Positions 17,590 to 27,043 of a stretch of DNA of 64,000 bases are shown here, in pieces; positions within the stretch are counted from its first letter, which is position 1; each line of letters starts with the position of its first letter. The position numbers and the translations under genes were made by a program. This DNA comes from Rhizobium rhododendri (GTDB taxonomy: Bacteria > Pseudomonadota > Alphaproteobacteria > Rhizobiales > Rhizobiaceae). The stretch covers positions 1,798,001 to 1,862,000 of the forward strand of contig NZ_CP117267.1 in NCBI RefSeq assembly GCF_007000325.2. Direction: 5' to 3'. The notes beneath the pieces were generated by a model. The model was given only the letters and a program-made list of their open reading frames with translations. It did no database searches and was not told the origin of the DNA.

Positions 17590-18705
17590 ATGTGGCGGAA
17601 ACGCCATGGGGCCATTGCCGTGCAAACCATCACCATCAACGGCCGCTTTCTGACGCAGCCCCTTTCGGGCGTGCAACGCTTCGCAAGGGAACTGACACTG
17701 GCGCTGGATGCAAGGATCGCAGCCGGCACCGTGACAGATGCCCTTAAAGAGGTTAACTGGCGTCTCGCCGTCCCCGCTGGTACCGCCGTTGACCTCGATC
17801 TTCAGGCCATCGGCGTCGATGCATTCGGCGCGGGGCCCGGGCACCTGTGGGAACAGACGGCGCTTTACGCTCATGCCCGCAAAGGCCGATTGCTGGGCTT
17901 CGGCGGCAGCGGCCCGCTGCTGCACCGGCGCCAGGCGGTTGTCATTCATGACGTGACGATCTTCCGCCATCCGGGCTCATTCAAACGCAGCTATCGGCTG
18001 CTGCACGCCGCTCTCGGCTTTGCCCTGACGCGGACGGCGAAGATCGGCACCGTCTCGGAATTTTCCCGCCGCGAACTCGCCTCTGTCTTCAAGGTGCCGG
18101 CCGCCGGTATTGATGTCGTTTACAACGCGGTCGATCATTTTGCCGCCATTGCGCCGGATACCGGGATCATCGACCGGCTCGGCCTCTCCACGAACGGCTT
18201 CTTCCTGCTGGTCGGCACCATGAAGCCCAACAAGAACCTGGAGTTTGCCATCCGCGCCTTCGAAGCCCTTTGCAACACCAGCCAGAAACTGGTCGTGGTC
18301 GGCGGCAGTGCGCCGAGCGTTTTCAAATCGAAGGACGCGGCCTCGACCGGTAGCATCCTATATCCCGGCAGGCTGACCGATGCCGAGATCGTGGCATTGG
18401 AACGCCATGCGACCGCCTTCGTCTTCCCGAGCCTCTACGAAGGCTTCGGCATTCCGCCGCTGGAGGCCATGACGCAAGCCTGCCCGGTCCTCGCGGCAGA
18501 TATCCCGGCTGTGCGCGAAGCCTGCGGCACGGCCGCCCTCTATTTCGATCCGACCAGACAGGAAGAACTGACCGAAGCGATGCGCCGCATCTGCGACGAG
18601 CCATCCCTGCGCCAGTCTTTGCAGGATGCCGGCCGGATCAATGTCGGACGTTTTTCCTGGGATACAAGCGCCGGCCGCATCCTCGAGATGCTGGCCGCCC
18701 TGTAA
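17590..18705 (+). CDS. Glycosyltransferase family 4-like
   Basis: A 371-residue GT-B glycosyltransferase (GT1/GT4 type). The N-terminal half holds NGRFLTQPLSGVQRFAREL (acceptor side, as in mannosyltransferases); the C-terminal Glycos_transf_1 domain holds FLLVGTMKPNKNLEFAIRAF, LYPGRLTDAEIVALERHA, FVFPSLYEGFGIPPLEAM (the EX7E nucleotide-sugar motif) and SWDTSAGRILEML. It would add a sugar to a surface polysaccharide or lipid; acceptor and donor cannot be told. A GTG ten codons downstream is an alternative start and both sites have weak ribosome signals. It converges with a flippase-like gene, suggesting a small surface-glycan locus. Confidence 0.85.
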   Translation: MWRKRHGAIAVQTITINGRFLTQPLSGVQRFARELTLALDARIAAGTVTDALKEVNWRLAVPAGTAVDLDLQAIGVDAFGAGPGHLWEQTALYAHARKGRLLGFGGSGPLLHRRQAVVIHDVTIFRHPGSFKRSYRLLHAALGFALTRTAKIGTVSEFSRRELASVFKVPAAGIDVVYNAVDHFAAIAPDTGIIDRLGLSTNGFFLLVGTMKPNKNLEFAIRAFEALCNTSQKLVVVGGSAPSVFKSKDAASTGSILYPGRLTDAEIVALERHATAFVFPSLYEGFGIPPLEAMTQACPVLAADIPAVREACGTAALYFDPTRQEELTEAMRRICDEPSLRQSLQDAGRINVGRFSWDTSAGRILEMLAAL

Positions 18706-18712
18706 GCCATGA

Positions 18713-20107
18713 CTAGGAGGTTGCCGCCGCGCTAAACAGCCGCCTGAAATAGCTGTACAACCCGGCGAGGCAAAAGACGCCGCCGCCGACCACGCCGACA
18801 GCCACCGAGGACCAGAGCGCTTGCCCGTAGCCGGCAGTGGCCACGACCGGGATGGCAAGCCCCACTGCCGCAAAAGCCACTGGCTGCCAGACGAACTCGA
18901 ACGGCAGCGTCACCAGCACCTTCAACCCAACCACCATGGCCAAAAGTGCACCGACCATGCCGCCCGCCATCAACGGCCCGCTTGCATCGCCAAGCATTGC
19001 TGAAGTTGCCAGCGTCCCGCCGTTCAGCAACAGGCAATCGACGGCCGATAGCAGGAAAATCGACAGCAACCTGTGCCGAAGATGCGCAGGTGTCGGCAGC
19101 ATGTTGAGCGTCAGCGCCCGGCAAAGCGCCAGGCCGACGACGAAGGGTGCAGCACTCATGAAACCGTCCCGGAGAGCAGGCGCGATAACGAATAGGCCGA
19201 TGGGTTGCAGAAGGGCAAAAATGCCGGCAGCCGTCATCAGCGTAAAGCCGGTCAGCAGCGAGTAATAGGCGCCGAGTTGCGCCTTGAAAGCGCTGGTTTC
19301 GCCGTCCCGATCGTAAAGTGCCACGACATCGGGGTATTGGATCGCCTGCAGCGCCGAGACGATGAGCACGAAGGGCCGCTGCAGCAGATCGAGCGCCAGC
19401 AGCGCCCCGGCAGCAGCCGTAGGCCCAAGCACCGCCGTCAGGATCGCCTTCAGGCCGAGCGGCGCAAGCAGGCCGACGACCGAGGCGCCGGCAGCGACGC
19501 TACCGTAGATGAAGTGCTTTCGGACAACGGCAGCGTCGAAGCTTGCCCGCTCCGGTGAGACGCGGCGGGTCAGCGCCACCGCCAGCAGCGTATAGACCAC
19601 ATAGCCGGCCAGCAGCCCACCGACCGCCGCCATGAAGGTCGGGGCCAACAGCGCGCCGCTGAGCGTGCCCACGGCGAGGATTGTGGCGCGCGATCCCTGA
19701 AGCCTCGAAAAGGTGCGAAATTCCTGGCGGAAGCGCAACATCGTCAGGTGCAGGTCGCTCGCGCCTTGAAAGATCGCCACAAGACCGCCAACCAGCGCCA
19801 CGCCGACAGGCACGGCAAACAGGATCGACCCCGCAGCCGCGACCACACAGATAAGCGCGCAAGTGGCAAACTCGACTTTCAACGCGCGCCGTTCTGTTGG
19901 CTCGCTCCCCGTCTGGCCGGGATAGAACCGGCTGCAGGCAAAGCGTATCCATTCGAAACAGAGGATCGCGGCAAACTGGCTGATGGAGATAAACAGCGAA
20001 TAGGCAGAATAATCCGCAGGCGACAGCCAGTGGGCGACGACGATCAGCAGCCCGAATGCCACCGCCGCCTGATAGAAATATGCCGCCAAAGCCACGATCT
20101 TCGCCAT
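18713..20107 (-). CDS. Polysaccharide flippase-like membrane protein
   Basis: A 464-residue integral membrane protein with about twelve predicted transmembrane spans, few charges and a Wzx/MATE-like pattern. AAYFYQAAVAFGLLIVVAHW and SAYSLFISISQFAAILCFEW form TM1-2, typical of the O-antigen flippase family (LSPADYSAYSLF). The family moves undecaprenyl-linked oligosaccharides across the inner membrane. It is transcribed towards the glycosyltransferase, which supports a surface-polysaccharide role, though no full cluster is present. MAKIVALAAYF at 20107 is preferred to the ATG six codons upstream. Confidence 0.75.
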   Translation of the reverse strand: MAKIVALAAYFYQAAVAFGLLIVVAHWLSPADYSAYSLFISISQFAAILCFEWIRFACSRFYPGQTGSEPTERRALKVEFATCALICVVAAAGSILFAVPVGVALVGGLVAIFQGASDLHLTMLRFRQEFRTFSRLQGSRATILAVGTLSGALLAPTFMAAVGGLLAGYVVYTLLAVALTRRVSPERASFDAAVVRKHFIYGSVAAGASVVGLLAPLGLKAILTAVLGPTAAAGALLALDLLQRPFVLIVSALQAIQYPDVVALYDRDGETSAFKAQLGAYYSLLTGFTLMTAAGIFALLQPIGLFVIAPALRDGFMSAAPFVVGLALCRALTLNMLPTPAHLRHRLLSIFLLSAVDCLLLNGGTLATSAMLGDASGPLMAGGMVGALLAMVVGLKVLVTLPFEFVWQPVAFAAVGLAIPVVATAGYGQALWSSVAVGVVGGGVFCLAGLYSYFRRLFSAAATS

Positions 20108-20301
20108 CCGACGACATAACCGCAAAAAGCTGACGAAAATGCTAAGTCGCCGCTCATTCCGTGGTTGGCAGCGCAGGTTCCGGGCGAAGCGCCGAATTGC
20201 GTTTGGCAGCGCGGCGCGCTAGGAGAGCCTGCCGTTTCGTGGATGGGATGCATGGCCGGCTCGCGGGACTTCGGTTTCGCCCTGCGTGGGGAGAGTGATC
20301 T

Positions 20302-21177
20302 ATGGATGTGACCAGCACCATTGCGGAGATGCGCGCCAGGCTTATGCCGCATCTGCGCGCCGGACGACGCATCGGCCTCGTGCCGACCATGGGCTATCTG
20401 CATGCCGGACACCTGGAACTCGTTCGCCGGGCGCGGAGCGAAAACGATATCGTCGTCACCTCGATCTTCGTCAATCCGCTGCAGTTTGCCGCCGGCGAGG
20501 ACCTGGAGAAATATCCCCGCGATTTCGAGCGTGACAGCGCCATGCTGCGCAAGGCCGGGGTCGATTATCTCTTCGCCCCGACGCCTTCAGACATGTATCC
20601 AAGACCGATGGAAGCCGTCGTCGACGTGCCGGCCCTCGGCACCGAACTCGAGGGCTCTGTGCGTCCCGGCCACTTTGCCGGCGTCGCCACCGTCGTGACC
20701 AAGCTCTTCAACATCGTCCAGCCCGACAAGGCCTATTTCGGCGAGAAGGATTTCCAGCAGGTAACCCTGATCCGCCGCATGGTGGAGGATTTGGCGCAGC
20801 CGGTGACCGTCGTCGCTGTCCCGACGGTGCGCGATGTCGATGGTCTGGCGCTGTCATCGCGCAATAGCTACCTCACCGCCGATGAGCGCGCCGCTGCCGT
20901 CATCGTGCCGCAAGCGCTCGCAGAAGCCGAACGCCTCTACGCGGCGGGCGTCCGGGATCCCGCAGCGCTGGAAAGTGCCCTCACCGACTTCATCGCGCGC
21001 GAGCCGCTCGCCACGCCCGAAGTGGTCGCCGTGCGCGATCCGCAAACTCTGAAACCCTTGGCGGCCACCGGCGAAGGCCCGATCCTCGTCGCCCTCTTCG
21101 TGCGGATCGGAACAACCCGGCTGCTTGACAACCGCGTCATCGGTCAAATCAACGCCCGTAGCGAAAAGGCCGCCTGA
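20302..21177 (+). CDS. panC: Pantothenate synthetase
   Basis: A 291-residue enzyme that joins D-pantoate and beta-alanine with ATP to give pantothenate, the precursor of coenzyme A. The HIGH-like ATP motif reads [10 protein letters not shown] (28-37), followed by [20 protein letters not shown] and the KMSKS-like [10 protein letters not shown]. The nucleotidyltransferase domain is followed by a C-terminal domain beginning near residue 185. GGGGAGAG precedes the ATG by seven bases. It ends one base before panB, so both steps are encoded in a panC-panB operon. Confidence 0.96.
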   Translation: MDVTSTIAEMRARLMPHLRAGRRIGLVPTMGYLHAGHLELVRRARSENDIVVTSIFVNPLQFAAGEDLEKYPRDFERDSAMLRKAGVDYLFAPTPSDMYPRPMEAVVDVPALGTELEGSVRPGHFAGVATVVTKLFNIVQPDKAYFGEKDFQQVTLIRRMVEDLAQPVTVVAVPTVRDVDGLALSSRNSYLTADERAAAVIVPQALAEAERLYAAGVRDPAALESALTDFIAREPLATPEVVAVRDPQTLKPLAATGEGPILVALFVRIGTTRLLDNRVIGQINARSEKAA

Positions 21178-21178
21178 C

Positions 21179-22000
21179 ATGAGTGCCACGACCTCCGCCA
21201 AGCGCATCACACCAGCCCGCATCAAAGCGATGAAGGGCACGCGCCCTGTCGTAGCGCTCACGGCCTACACGACGCCGATGGCGCGTCTGCTCGATCCTCA
21301 CTGCGACATGCTGCTGGTCGGCGATTCGCTCGGCATGGTGCTCTACGGCCTGCCGACCACGGTCGGCGTGACGCAGGAGATGATGATCGCCCACGGCCAA
21401 GCCGTGATGCGCGGCGTAGCCCACGCCTGCGTCATCGTCGACCTGCCCTTCGGCACCTACCAGGCCTCGAAGGAACAGGCATTCCTGACCGCTGCCCGCA
21501 TCATGAAGGAAACCGGCTGCGACGGCGTCAAGCTCGAGGGCGGACGGGAAATGGCCGAGACCGTCGCCTTCCTCACCGCACGCGGCATTCCCGTGTTCGG
21601 CCATGTCGGCCTGATGCCGCAGTTGGTCAACACCAACGGCGGATACCGCGCACTTGGTCGTTCGGACAAGGAATCGGACAAGATACGTGACGATGCCGCC
21701 GCCATCGGAGAGGCTGGCGCCTTTGCCATCGTTATCGAAGGCACGGTTGAGCCGCTGGCTCGCGAGATCACCGCGAGCCTGTCGATTCCCACCATCGGTA
21801 TCGGCGCCTCGCCTGCCTGCGACGGCCAAGTGCTCGTGTCCGACGACATGCTCGGCCTGTTCAGCGATTTCAAACCGCGCTTCGTCAAGCACTTCGCCAA
21901 TCTCGCGCCGCTGATCTCGGAAGCCGCCGCAGCCTATGCGGAAGACGTGAAGGCGCGGTCGTTTCCCGGGCCGGAACATACGTTTCAGCCGAAAGGCTGA
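21179..22000 (+). CDS. panB: 3-methyl-2-oxobutanoate hydroxymethyltransferase
   Basis: A 273-residue TIM-barrel enzyme that transfers a hydroxymethyl group from methylene-tetrahydrofolate to alpha-ketoisovalerate, the first step to pantoate. Diagnostic segments are [35 protein letters not shown] (metal-binding Asp), [23 protein letters not shown] and the catalytic [11 protein letters not shown]. It starts one base after the panC stop, so translation is coupled. The second ATG at 21179 was chosen over an upstream frame that lies within panC. Confidence 0.96.
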   Translation: MSATTSAKRITPARIKAMKGTRPVVALTAYTTPMARLLDPHCDMLLVGDSLGMVLYGLPTTVGVTQEMMIAHGQAVMRGVAHACVIVDLPFGTYQASKEQAFLTAARIMKETGCDGVKLEGGREMAETVAFLTARGIPVFGHVGLMPQLVNTNGGYRALGRSDKESDKIRDDAAAIGEAGAFAIVIEGTVEPLAREITASLSIPTIGIGASPACDGQVLVSDDMLGLFSDFKPRFVKHFANLAPLISEAAAAYAEDVKARSFPGPEHTFQPKG

Positions 22001-22009
22001 CTCAATACA

Positions 22010-22264
22010 TCAGGTCCCGTCATTGCGTTCCCGCTCGAGCAGATAGATCGCCTCGCCGAAATCCTCCATCTGCTTCGTCAGCGCCGCATGGGCGTCGCTT
22101 AGACCCTGGTTGTAGAAGAATGCGCCGATATCGTTGGCGAAAAACTCCAGCAGGAATTCGGCCGGCAGCACACCGATGGTCTGGTCGAGCTCGTCGGCGA
22201 AATATTGGCGGATACGCGTGACGGCAGCGGCCTTCTCCTCCTTGGGTAGAACGATCTTCTTCAT
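22010..22264 (-). CDS. DUF2164 family protein
   Basis: An 84-residue cytoplasmic protein of the DUF2164 family, recognised from MKKIVLPKEEKAAAVTRIRQ, FADELDQTIGVLPAEFLLEFF and IGAFFYNQGLSDAHA. The function of the family is unknown. GGAGGG sits ten bases before the ATG at 22264, better than the upstream ATG at 22288. It converges with panB, leaving only nine bases between the stops. Confidence 0.8.
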   Translation of the reverse strand: MKKIVLPKEEKAAAVTRIRQYFADELDQTIGVLPAEFLLEFFANDIGAFFYNQGLSDAHAALTKQMEDFGEAIYLLERERNDGT

Positions 22265-22389
22265 CTGTGCCCTCCTTGCGCGCCGCAAGGTTCAGCGAAA
22301 TCGATCCATCGATCAAGGAAATTCAGTTGCCGCTGCCAGCCCCTCGCCTTACAGGGAAGCCCGCAACCGGAAATAACGCAGGGCTTGAG

Positions 22390-23112
22390 ATGAATCGCGC
22401 GGACTTTCAGGAGGGACTGCGCGGCGGTATCCTCGTCGGCCTTGCCTCCACACCCTTCGGCGCCCTGTTTGGCGCCATCGCCCAAGGCCACGGCCTTTCG
22501 CTCGGCGAACTGACATTGATGAGCGGCATCGTCTATGCCGGTGCCAGCCAGCTGGTCGGCCTCGATCTCTTCGGTCACGACGTCGCCGCCTGGCTGATCG
22601 TCCTGTCGATCCTGGCGGTCAACTTTCGCCATATCCTCTATTCGGCGGCGATTGCCCGCAACATCAGGCACTTCAACGGCATCCAGAAGGCCCTGACCTT
22701 CTTCCTGCTCGTCGATCCACAGTTTGCCGAGACGGTGAAGCGCGGCGAAGCCGGCAAGCAGGTGAGCTTTTCCTGGTATATCGGCCTTGCCCTGATGGTC
22801 TACATTCCTTGGGTATTCGCAAGCTTCATCGGCGGCCTGCTCGGCAGCCTGATCGGCGATCCCCGATCGATCGGCCTCGATGTGCTGCTGCCGCTCTATT
22901 TTCTCGGCATCGTCATCGGCTTCCGCAAGCGCGACAATTTCCTGCCCGTCGTCGCTGCCAGCGCCGTTGCCGCTGTCGTCGCCTACCGTTATGTCGGCTC
23001 GCCCTGGCATGTCAGCATCGGCGCGCTCGCCGGCGTTGCGTTGGCGGCCCTCCTGCCGCCGGTCAAAAGCAACCGCAAGCCCGACCTCGCCGTCGAAAAC
23101 CACGAGGTGTGA
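22390..23112 (+). CDS. azlC: AzlC-type branched-chain amino-acid exporter subunit
   Basis: A 240-residue membrane protein with about seven spans of the AzlC/YgaZ family, the large subunit of a branched-chain amino-acid exporter. FQEGLRGGILVGLASTPFGALFG and IVYAGASQLVGLDLF are family signatures; VNFRHILYSAAIA carries the conserved Asn-Phe-Arg-His. It is followed after a two-base gap by its partner azlD, so the pair is an export system. Export of valine, leucine or isoleucine is inferred from family knowledge. Confidence 0.9.
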   Translation: MNRADFQEGLRGGILVGLASTPFGALFGAIAQGHGLSLGELTLMSGIVYAGASQLVGLDLFGHDVAAWLIVLSILAVNFRHILYSAAIARNIRHFNGIQKALTFFLLVDPQFAETVKRGEAGKQVSFSWYIGLALMVYIPWVFASFIGGLLGSLIGDPRSIGLDVLLPLYFLGIVIGFRKRDNFLPVVAASAVAAVVAYRYVGSPWHVSIGALAGVALAALLPPVKSNRKPDLAVENHEV

Positions 23113-23114
23113 CG

Positions 23115-23426
23115 ATGACGCAATTCGATCCCCACATGCTGTTGCTCATACTCGCGGCTGCCGGCGTAACCTACCTGACGCGCATCGGCGGCTACGTTCT
23201 CATCACCCGAATGACCCGCATCCCGCCGCGCATGGAGGCCGCCCTCAACGCCGTGCCCGCCGCCGTGCTGACAGCGCTGATGGCCCCCACCTTCTTCAAC
23301 GGCGGCATCGACCTCAAGGTGGCGCTGGTAGCCGCAGGATTGGTCGGCCTTTATCTGCCGGCCAGCGCAATGCTCGTCACCGGCTGGATCGTCGTCATGG
23401 CCTGGCGCCAGTTCATCGGCGCCTGA
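23115..23426 (+). CDS. azlD: AzlD-type amino-acid exporter subunit
   Basis: A 103-residue membrane protein with three or four spans, the small AzlD/YgaH-type partner of AzlC. TYLTRIGGYVLITRM and IPPRMEAALNAVPAAVLTAL are recognisable family segments. It begins two bases after the azlC stop with GGTGTGACG as its ribosome region. The pair functions as a two-component exporter of branched-chain amino acids in other bacteria. Confidence 0.88.
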   Translation: MTQFDPHMLLLILAAAGVTYLTRIGGYVLITRMTRIPPRMEAALNAVPAAVLTALMAPTFFNGGIDLKVALVAAGLVGLYLPASAMLVTGWIVVMAWRQFIGA

Positions 23427-23453
23427 CCCTGACTTCGCGTGAAAAGTTCGGCC

Positions 23454-25289
23454 TCAGTGGCCGAGCGGCAGCGTCGCATTCTCCAGCCAGCTGCGCACCT
23501 CGGCGTCATGGATAAGCGGCATCAACGCCTCGCGGGTGCGCGCGTGATAGTCGTTCAGCCAGTGAAGCTCGTCATGTGTCAGCAATTCCGCGATGATCAG
23601 GCTGCGGTCGATGGGGCAGAAGGTCAGAGTCTCGAAACCCAGCATGTCGATATCGCCGCCGTCGATCGGCTCCGCATCGCGGACATAAATCAGGTTTTCG
23701 ATTCGGATGCCGAAGCTGCCGGGACGGTAGTAGCCAGGCTCGTTGGAGAGGATCATGCCGGGCAGCAGCTCCTGCGTCGAGAGACGGGCAATGCGCTGCG
23801 GGCCTTCATGCACCGACAGGAAGGAGCCGACGCCATGGCCGGTGCCGTGGGCATAGTCGGCGCCGGCCTTCCAGAGCGCGATGCGGGCCAGCGGATCGAG
23901 ATCGCAGCCGCGCGTGCCGACGGGAAAGCGCGCCGTGCTGATGCCGATCATGCCTTTCAGAACCAGCGTGAAAAACTGCCGCTGCTCCTCCGGCACGGTG
24001 CCGACGGCAACGGTACGGGTGATGTCGGTTGTGCCGTTGATATATTGAGCGCCCGAGTCGAGCAGGTAGAGTTCGCCAGCCTGCAGCAACCTGTCGCTCT
24101 CTGTCGTCACCCGGTAGTGGATAATGGCGCCATGCTCGCCGGCTCCTGAAATCGTGTCGAATGACAGGTCCTTCAGCGGATTTTGCATCGCCTGGCCGAT
24201 TTCGGCCCTGACAGCCTCAAGTTTGCGGGCCGCGTCGATTTCCGAAACGGTGGCCGGCTTCTGCGTCTCCAGCCAATGAAGGAAGGTCACCATCGCCGCA
24301 CCATCCTGCAGATGGGCAGCAGCGGAGCCATTCAGCTCGGCCTGATTCTTGCGGGCGCGCGGCAGCCGTGCGGGATCGTTACCCTCGACAACCTCGCCAC
24401 CGGCGCTGCGGATAATGTCGGTCAGAGCCTGCGCTGCCAGATCCGGGTCGACCATTACGCGCGCGCCATTGGCGGAAGCGGCATTCAGCCTCTCTATCAG
24501 ATCGGACGGGGGAAATTGCTGGCAGAGCTGCGCCAGATAGGCTTCCGCCTCGATATTGGTCTTGCGCTTGTCGAGAAACAGCTCTGCCCTGCCGCCGGCA
24601 TGAATGATCGCCCGGGCGAGCGGATGTGGTGTATGCGGCACGTCATTTCCGCGAATATTAAAGATCCAGGCGATCGACGAGGGATCGGTGACCAGCACGG
24701 CCGCGCAGTTCTTCTCTTCCAGAAGCCTTGCAATAGAGCCGATCTTCTCGCTGGCAAGCACGCCGGCCTGCTCCACCGTCTGGATGGTCACGGGTCCAAG
24801 CGGCTCGGCGGGGCGGTCGGTCCACAGGCGATCGAGCGGATTGTGCGGCAGGAACACGAGCGTGCCGCCGATCTCGCCCAACGCCTTTTCCAGCCGTCGC
24901 ACTTCCGCGCCGGTGTGCAGCCACGGGTCGATCCCGAGCCGAAGTCCCTTGGCGGCGTGCTTCTTAAGCCACTGATGCGGCGGTTCGCCGACAAGATCGC
25001 CACTGGAAAACACTGTCGTATCCACCTGCTCCAGCAGCTGAGTCGTGTAGCGGCCATCGACGAAAACAACAGCCTTCGACTGTGTTACCAGCGCCACGCC
25101 GGCAGAACCGGTGAAGCCGCTCAACCACGCCAGTCGCTCCGAGCAGGCGGGCACATACTCGCCCTGGAACTCGTCGGCGCGTGGCACCAGAAATGCATCG
25201 ATCCCGAGAGCTGTAAACGAGGCTCGGAGCCCCGCAACGCGTTCACGGCCGAATTGCGGTGTGGAAGTGACATCAAAAGACTGGAACAT
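23454..25289 (-). CDS. pepP: Xaa-Pro aminopeptidase (M24B family)
   Basis: A 611-residue metallopeptidase of the aminopeptidase P type. The N-terminal creatinase-like domains run to about residue 310; the C-terminal M24 pita-bread domain holds the metal ligands: LLDSGAQY (first Asp), GTTDITRT (second Asp), GTGHGVG (His), SNEPGYY (Glu) and GIRIENL (Glu). It removes an N-terminal residue before proline. The length of about 600 matches the larger three-domain family common in alphaproteobacteria. The start MFQSFDV follows GGATG-like bases. Shorter frames upstream add no homology. The symbol is by similarity. Confidence 0.88.
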   Translation of the reverse strand: MFQSFDVTSTPQFGRERVAGLRASFTALGIDAFLVPRADEFQGEYVPACSERLAWLSGFTGSAGVALVTQSKAVVFVDGRYTTQLLEQVDTTVFSSGDLVGEPPHQWLKKHAAKGLRLGIDPWLHTGAEVRRLEKALGEIGGTLVFLPHNPLDRLWTDRPAEPLGPVTIQTVEQAGVLASEKIGSIARLLEEKNCAAVLVTDPSSIAWIFNIRGNDVPHTPHPLARAIIHAGGRAELFLDKRKTNIEAEAYLAQLCQQFPPSDLIERLNAASANGARVMVDPDLAAQALTDIIRSAGGEVVEGNDPARLPRARKNQAELNGSAAAHLQDGAAMVTFLHWLETQKPATVSEIDAARKLEAVRAEIGQAMQNPLKDLSFDTISGAGEHGAIIHYRVTTESDRLLQAGELYLLDSGAQYINGTTDITRTVAVGTVPEEQRQFFTLVLKGMIGISTARFPVGTRGCDLDPLARIALWKAGADYAHGTGHGVGSFLSVHEGPQRIARLSTQELLPGMILSNEPGYYRPGSFGIRIENLIYVRDAEPIDGGDIDMLGFETLTFCPIDRSLIIAELLTHDELHWLNDYHARTREALMPLIHDAEVRSWLENATLPLGH

Positions 25290-25541
25290 GGGGCATCCAA
25301 ATGCTGACAAAGCGAATCCGCCCTGGGCGGTTGCCTGCATGTTATCCCAATTCGGCGCCATTGCGAGACTGGCCCTCGCATTAATGCCTGTTAATGCCCG
25401 TTAACGACTGCGCCTATTTGATGGGCAGAATCAAGCGATTATGACTCAATCACGACAATACCCATGACGTATACGCATGGCTCCCATGCCGCATTAAATC
25501 TGTGCTGCAGTGCGGGATAGTTTATAAGGGGTGCATCAGAA

Positions 25542-25557
25542 GGGTTGAAAGCAACCC
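25542..25557 (+). promoter_or_regulatory. Leader hairpin before the small ORF
   Basis: GGGTTG (25542-25547) pairs perfectly with CAACCC (25552-25557) around an AAAG tetraloop. It lies 19 bases before the ATG of the small ORF and just before its AAAAGGAAT ribosome site, so it could tune translation or stabilise the transcript. No known riboswitch was recognised. Confidence 0.4.
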
Positions 25558-25576
25558 ACCCAAAAGGAATACGACT

Positions 25577-25741
25577 ATGAACACTCCCCGTTTCGCATAC
25601 AGCAGCCCGATGCAGGCTGGCGAACGCCGGACCGTCCGTCACGTAATCGGTGCCCTGCGCGTTGCAGATAGCGAAGCTTCCCGGATCATCGGCGTAAGCC
25701 GCGGCGACGTACGCAACACGAACACCAGCTACGCATTCTAG
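25577..25741 (+). CDS. Small ORF of unknown function (54 residues)
   Basis: A 54-residue reading frame starting MNTPRFAYSSPMQAGERR, basic and without a membrane segment. It has a good AAAGGAAT ribosome site, a stable leader hairpin and a strong terminator 113 bases after its stop, so it looks like a self-contained transcription unit. The stretch VRHVIGALRVADSEASRIIGV has a helical DNA-binding flavour but I cannot assign a fold. It might be a true small protein or a transcript whose RNA is the product. The strand opposite carries no gene here. Confidence 0.5.
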   Translation: MNTPRFAYSSPMQAGERRTVRHVIGALRVADSEASRIIGVSRGDVRNTNTSYAF

Positions 25742-25853
25742 GATCGGTCGATACGGCTTCTCCTCCCGGCCGACGACTGACGAGAATGCGAGACGCCCGC
25801 TTGAGCATTTCCTCCCCTCTGCTCGCGGACATGATCAGGTAACACTGATCTGC

Positions 25854-25880
25854 AAGGCGACACCCCTGGTGTCGCCTTTT
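25854..25880 (+). terminator. Strong intrinsic terminator
   Basis: AAGGCGACACC (25854-25864) and GGTGTCGCCTT (25868-25878) form an 11-bp stem with a three-base loop, followed by a T run overlapping the stem's end. The polarity fits the small ORF at 25577. It sits 65 bases before the end of prmA, so the two convergent units are insulated. Confidence 0.85.
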
Positions 25881-25945
25881 GCATTTTGGAGGAAATTCAA
25901 GAACTTGGTAACAAAGCCGGAATCACTGCGCGAGCCGGTCAAGGC

Positions 25946-26824
25946 TCAGGCGCGGTCGAGATGGATTGTAACCCAGCCGTTGCGCCATATGGTGCGGACA
26001 TGGCGCAGCGTGGCGCCGTTATAGGCGGCGATCACCTTCCAACGCTGGGCGGCAAGGATACCGGACAGGATGACAGACCCACCGGGAGCAAGATGGTTGG
26101 CAAGCTGCGGCGCCATGCGGATCAGCGGCCGCGCAAGGATGTTGGCGATGATCAGGTCGAAAGGCCCATGCCGGGAAAAGGCCGTCGAGTGAAATCCGGG
26201 AGCGGTTTCGAGCGAAATTCCCGAGGCTATGCCGTTGCGCACGACGTTTTCGCGGGCGACTCGAACCGCGATGGGATCGATGTCGGTGGCCAGCACCGGA
26301 ATATTCTTTAGTTTCCGCACGGCAATGGCCAGCACGCCGCTGCCGGTGCCGAGATCCAGCGCATTGCGGACGCGTCGGCTGCGCATGACCGTCTCGATGG
26401 TTTCGAGGCAGCCGGCGGTCGTCCCGTGATGACCCGTGCCGAAGGCCTGACCGGCGTCGATCTCGATAGCGATCTCGCTGGCGCGGATCTTGTCGCGATC
26501 ATGGGAGCCATGGACGACAAAGCGGCCGGCGCGCACCGGCTTCAGGCCGTCGAGCGAGCGGGCGATCCAGTCGACGTCGGGGATGATTTCCTTGTCGATC
26601 GCAAGTCCCGGATAGGCCTCGGCCAGCAGCGCCTCGAACCGTGGGCGAACGTCCTCTTCCTGATCCGCATAGAGGTAGATCGAGGCTTCCCAGATATCCT
26701 TCTTCTCGTCGATCTCGGAGGTTGCGATCGGCAGTTCCTCGTCTTCGAAGACAGGCGTCATCAGGTCTAGGATCCGCTCGGCATCGCGCTCGGTCGTCGT
26801 CACATACAGGCGAATCTCATTCAA
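25946..26824 (-). CDS. prmA: Ribosomal protein L11 methyltransferase
   Basis: A 292-residue SAM-dependent methyltransferase that trimethylates ribosomal protein L11. The C-terminal catalytic domain has AFGTGHHGTT, the SAM motif LDLGTGSGVLAIA and NILARPLIRMAP (NxxxxPL-type post-motif IV). The N-terminal ~120 residues are the L11-recognition domain (LYVTTTERDAERILD). Length is normal for PrmA. It stands alone downstream of the leader of the aminopeptidase locus and converges with the small ORF. Confidence 0.93.
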   Translation of the reverse strand: MNEIRLYVTTTERDAERILDLMTPVFEDEELPIATSEIDEKKDIWEASIYLYADQEEDVRPRFEALLAEAYPGLAIDKEIIPDVDWIARSLDGLKPVRAGRFVVHGSHDRDKIRASEIAIEIDAGQAFGTGHHGTTAGCLETIETVMRSRRVRNALDLGTGSGVLAIAVRKLKNIPVLATDIDPIAVRVARENVVRNGIASGISLETAPGFHSTAFSRHGPFDLIIANILARPLIRMAPQLANHLAPGGSVILSGILAAQRWKVIAAYNGATLRHVRTIWRNGWVTIHLDRA

Positions 26825-27043
26825 CGCTTCGGTCTCTCATCGTCGTTCAGTCCAGCCGGTCGATGGCGGTTTGCAGGTGTCGTACCTCGCGACATGGCGC
26901 AAAAGCAAGCGGCGGACGACGGGAAGCCGCATTACCGGCGGGTTCATGGTCACAAAGCTCATCGGGCGCTGCGGCTCTTGCCTACCTGACGTATCGTGGA
27001 TCGTACAACCGACAGACCGACAGGTCCGGCCCAGGCACCCCGC

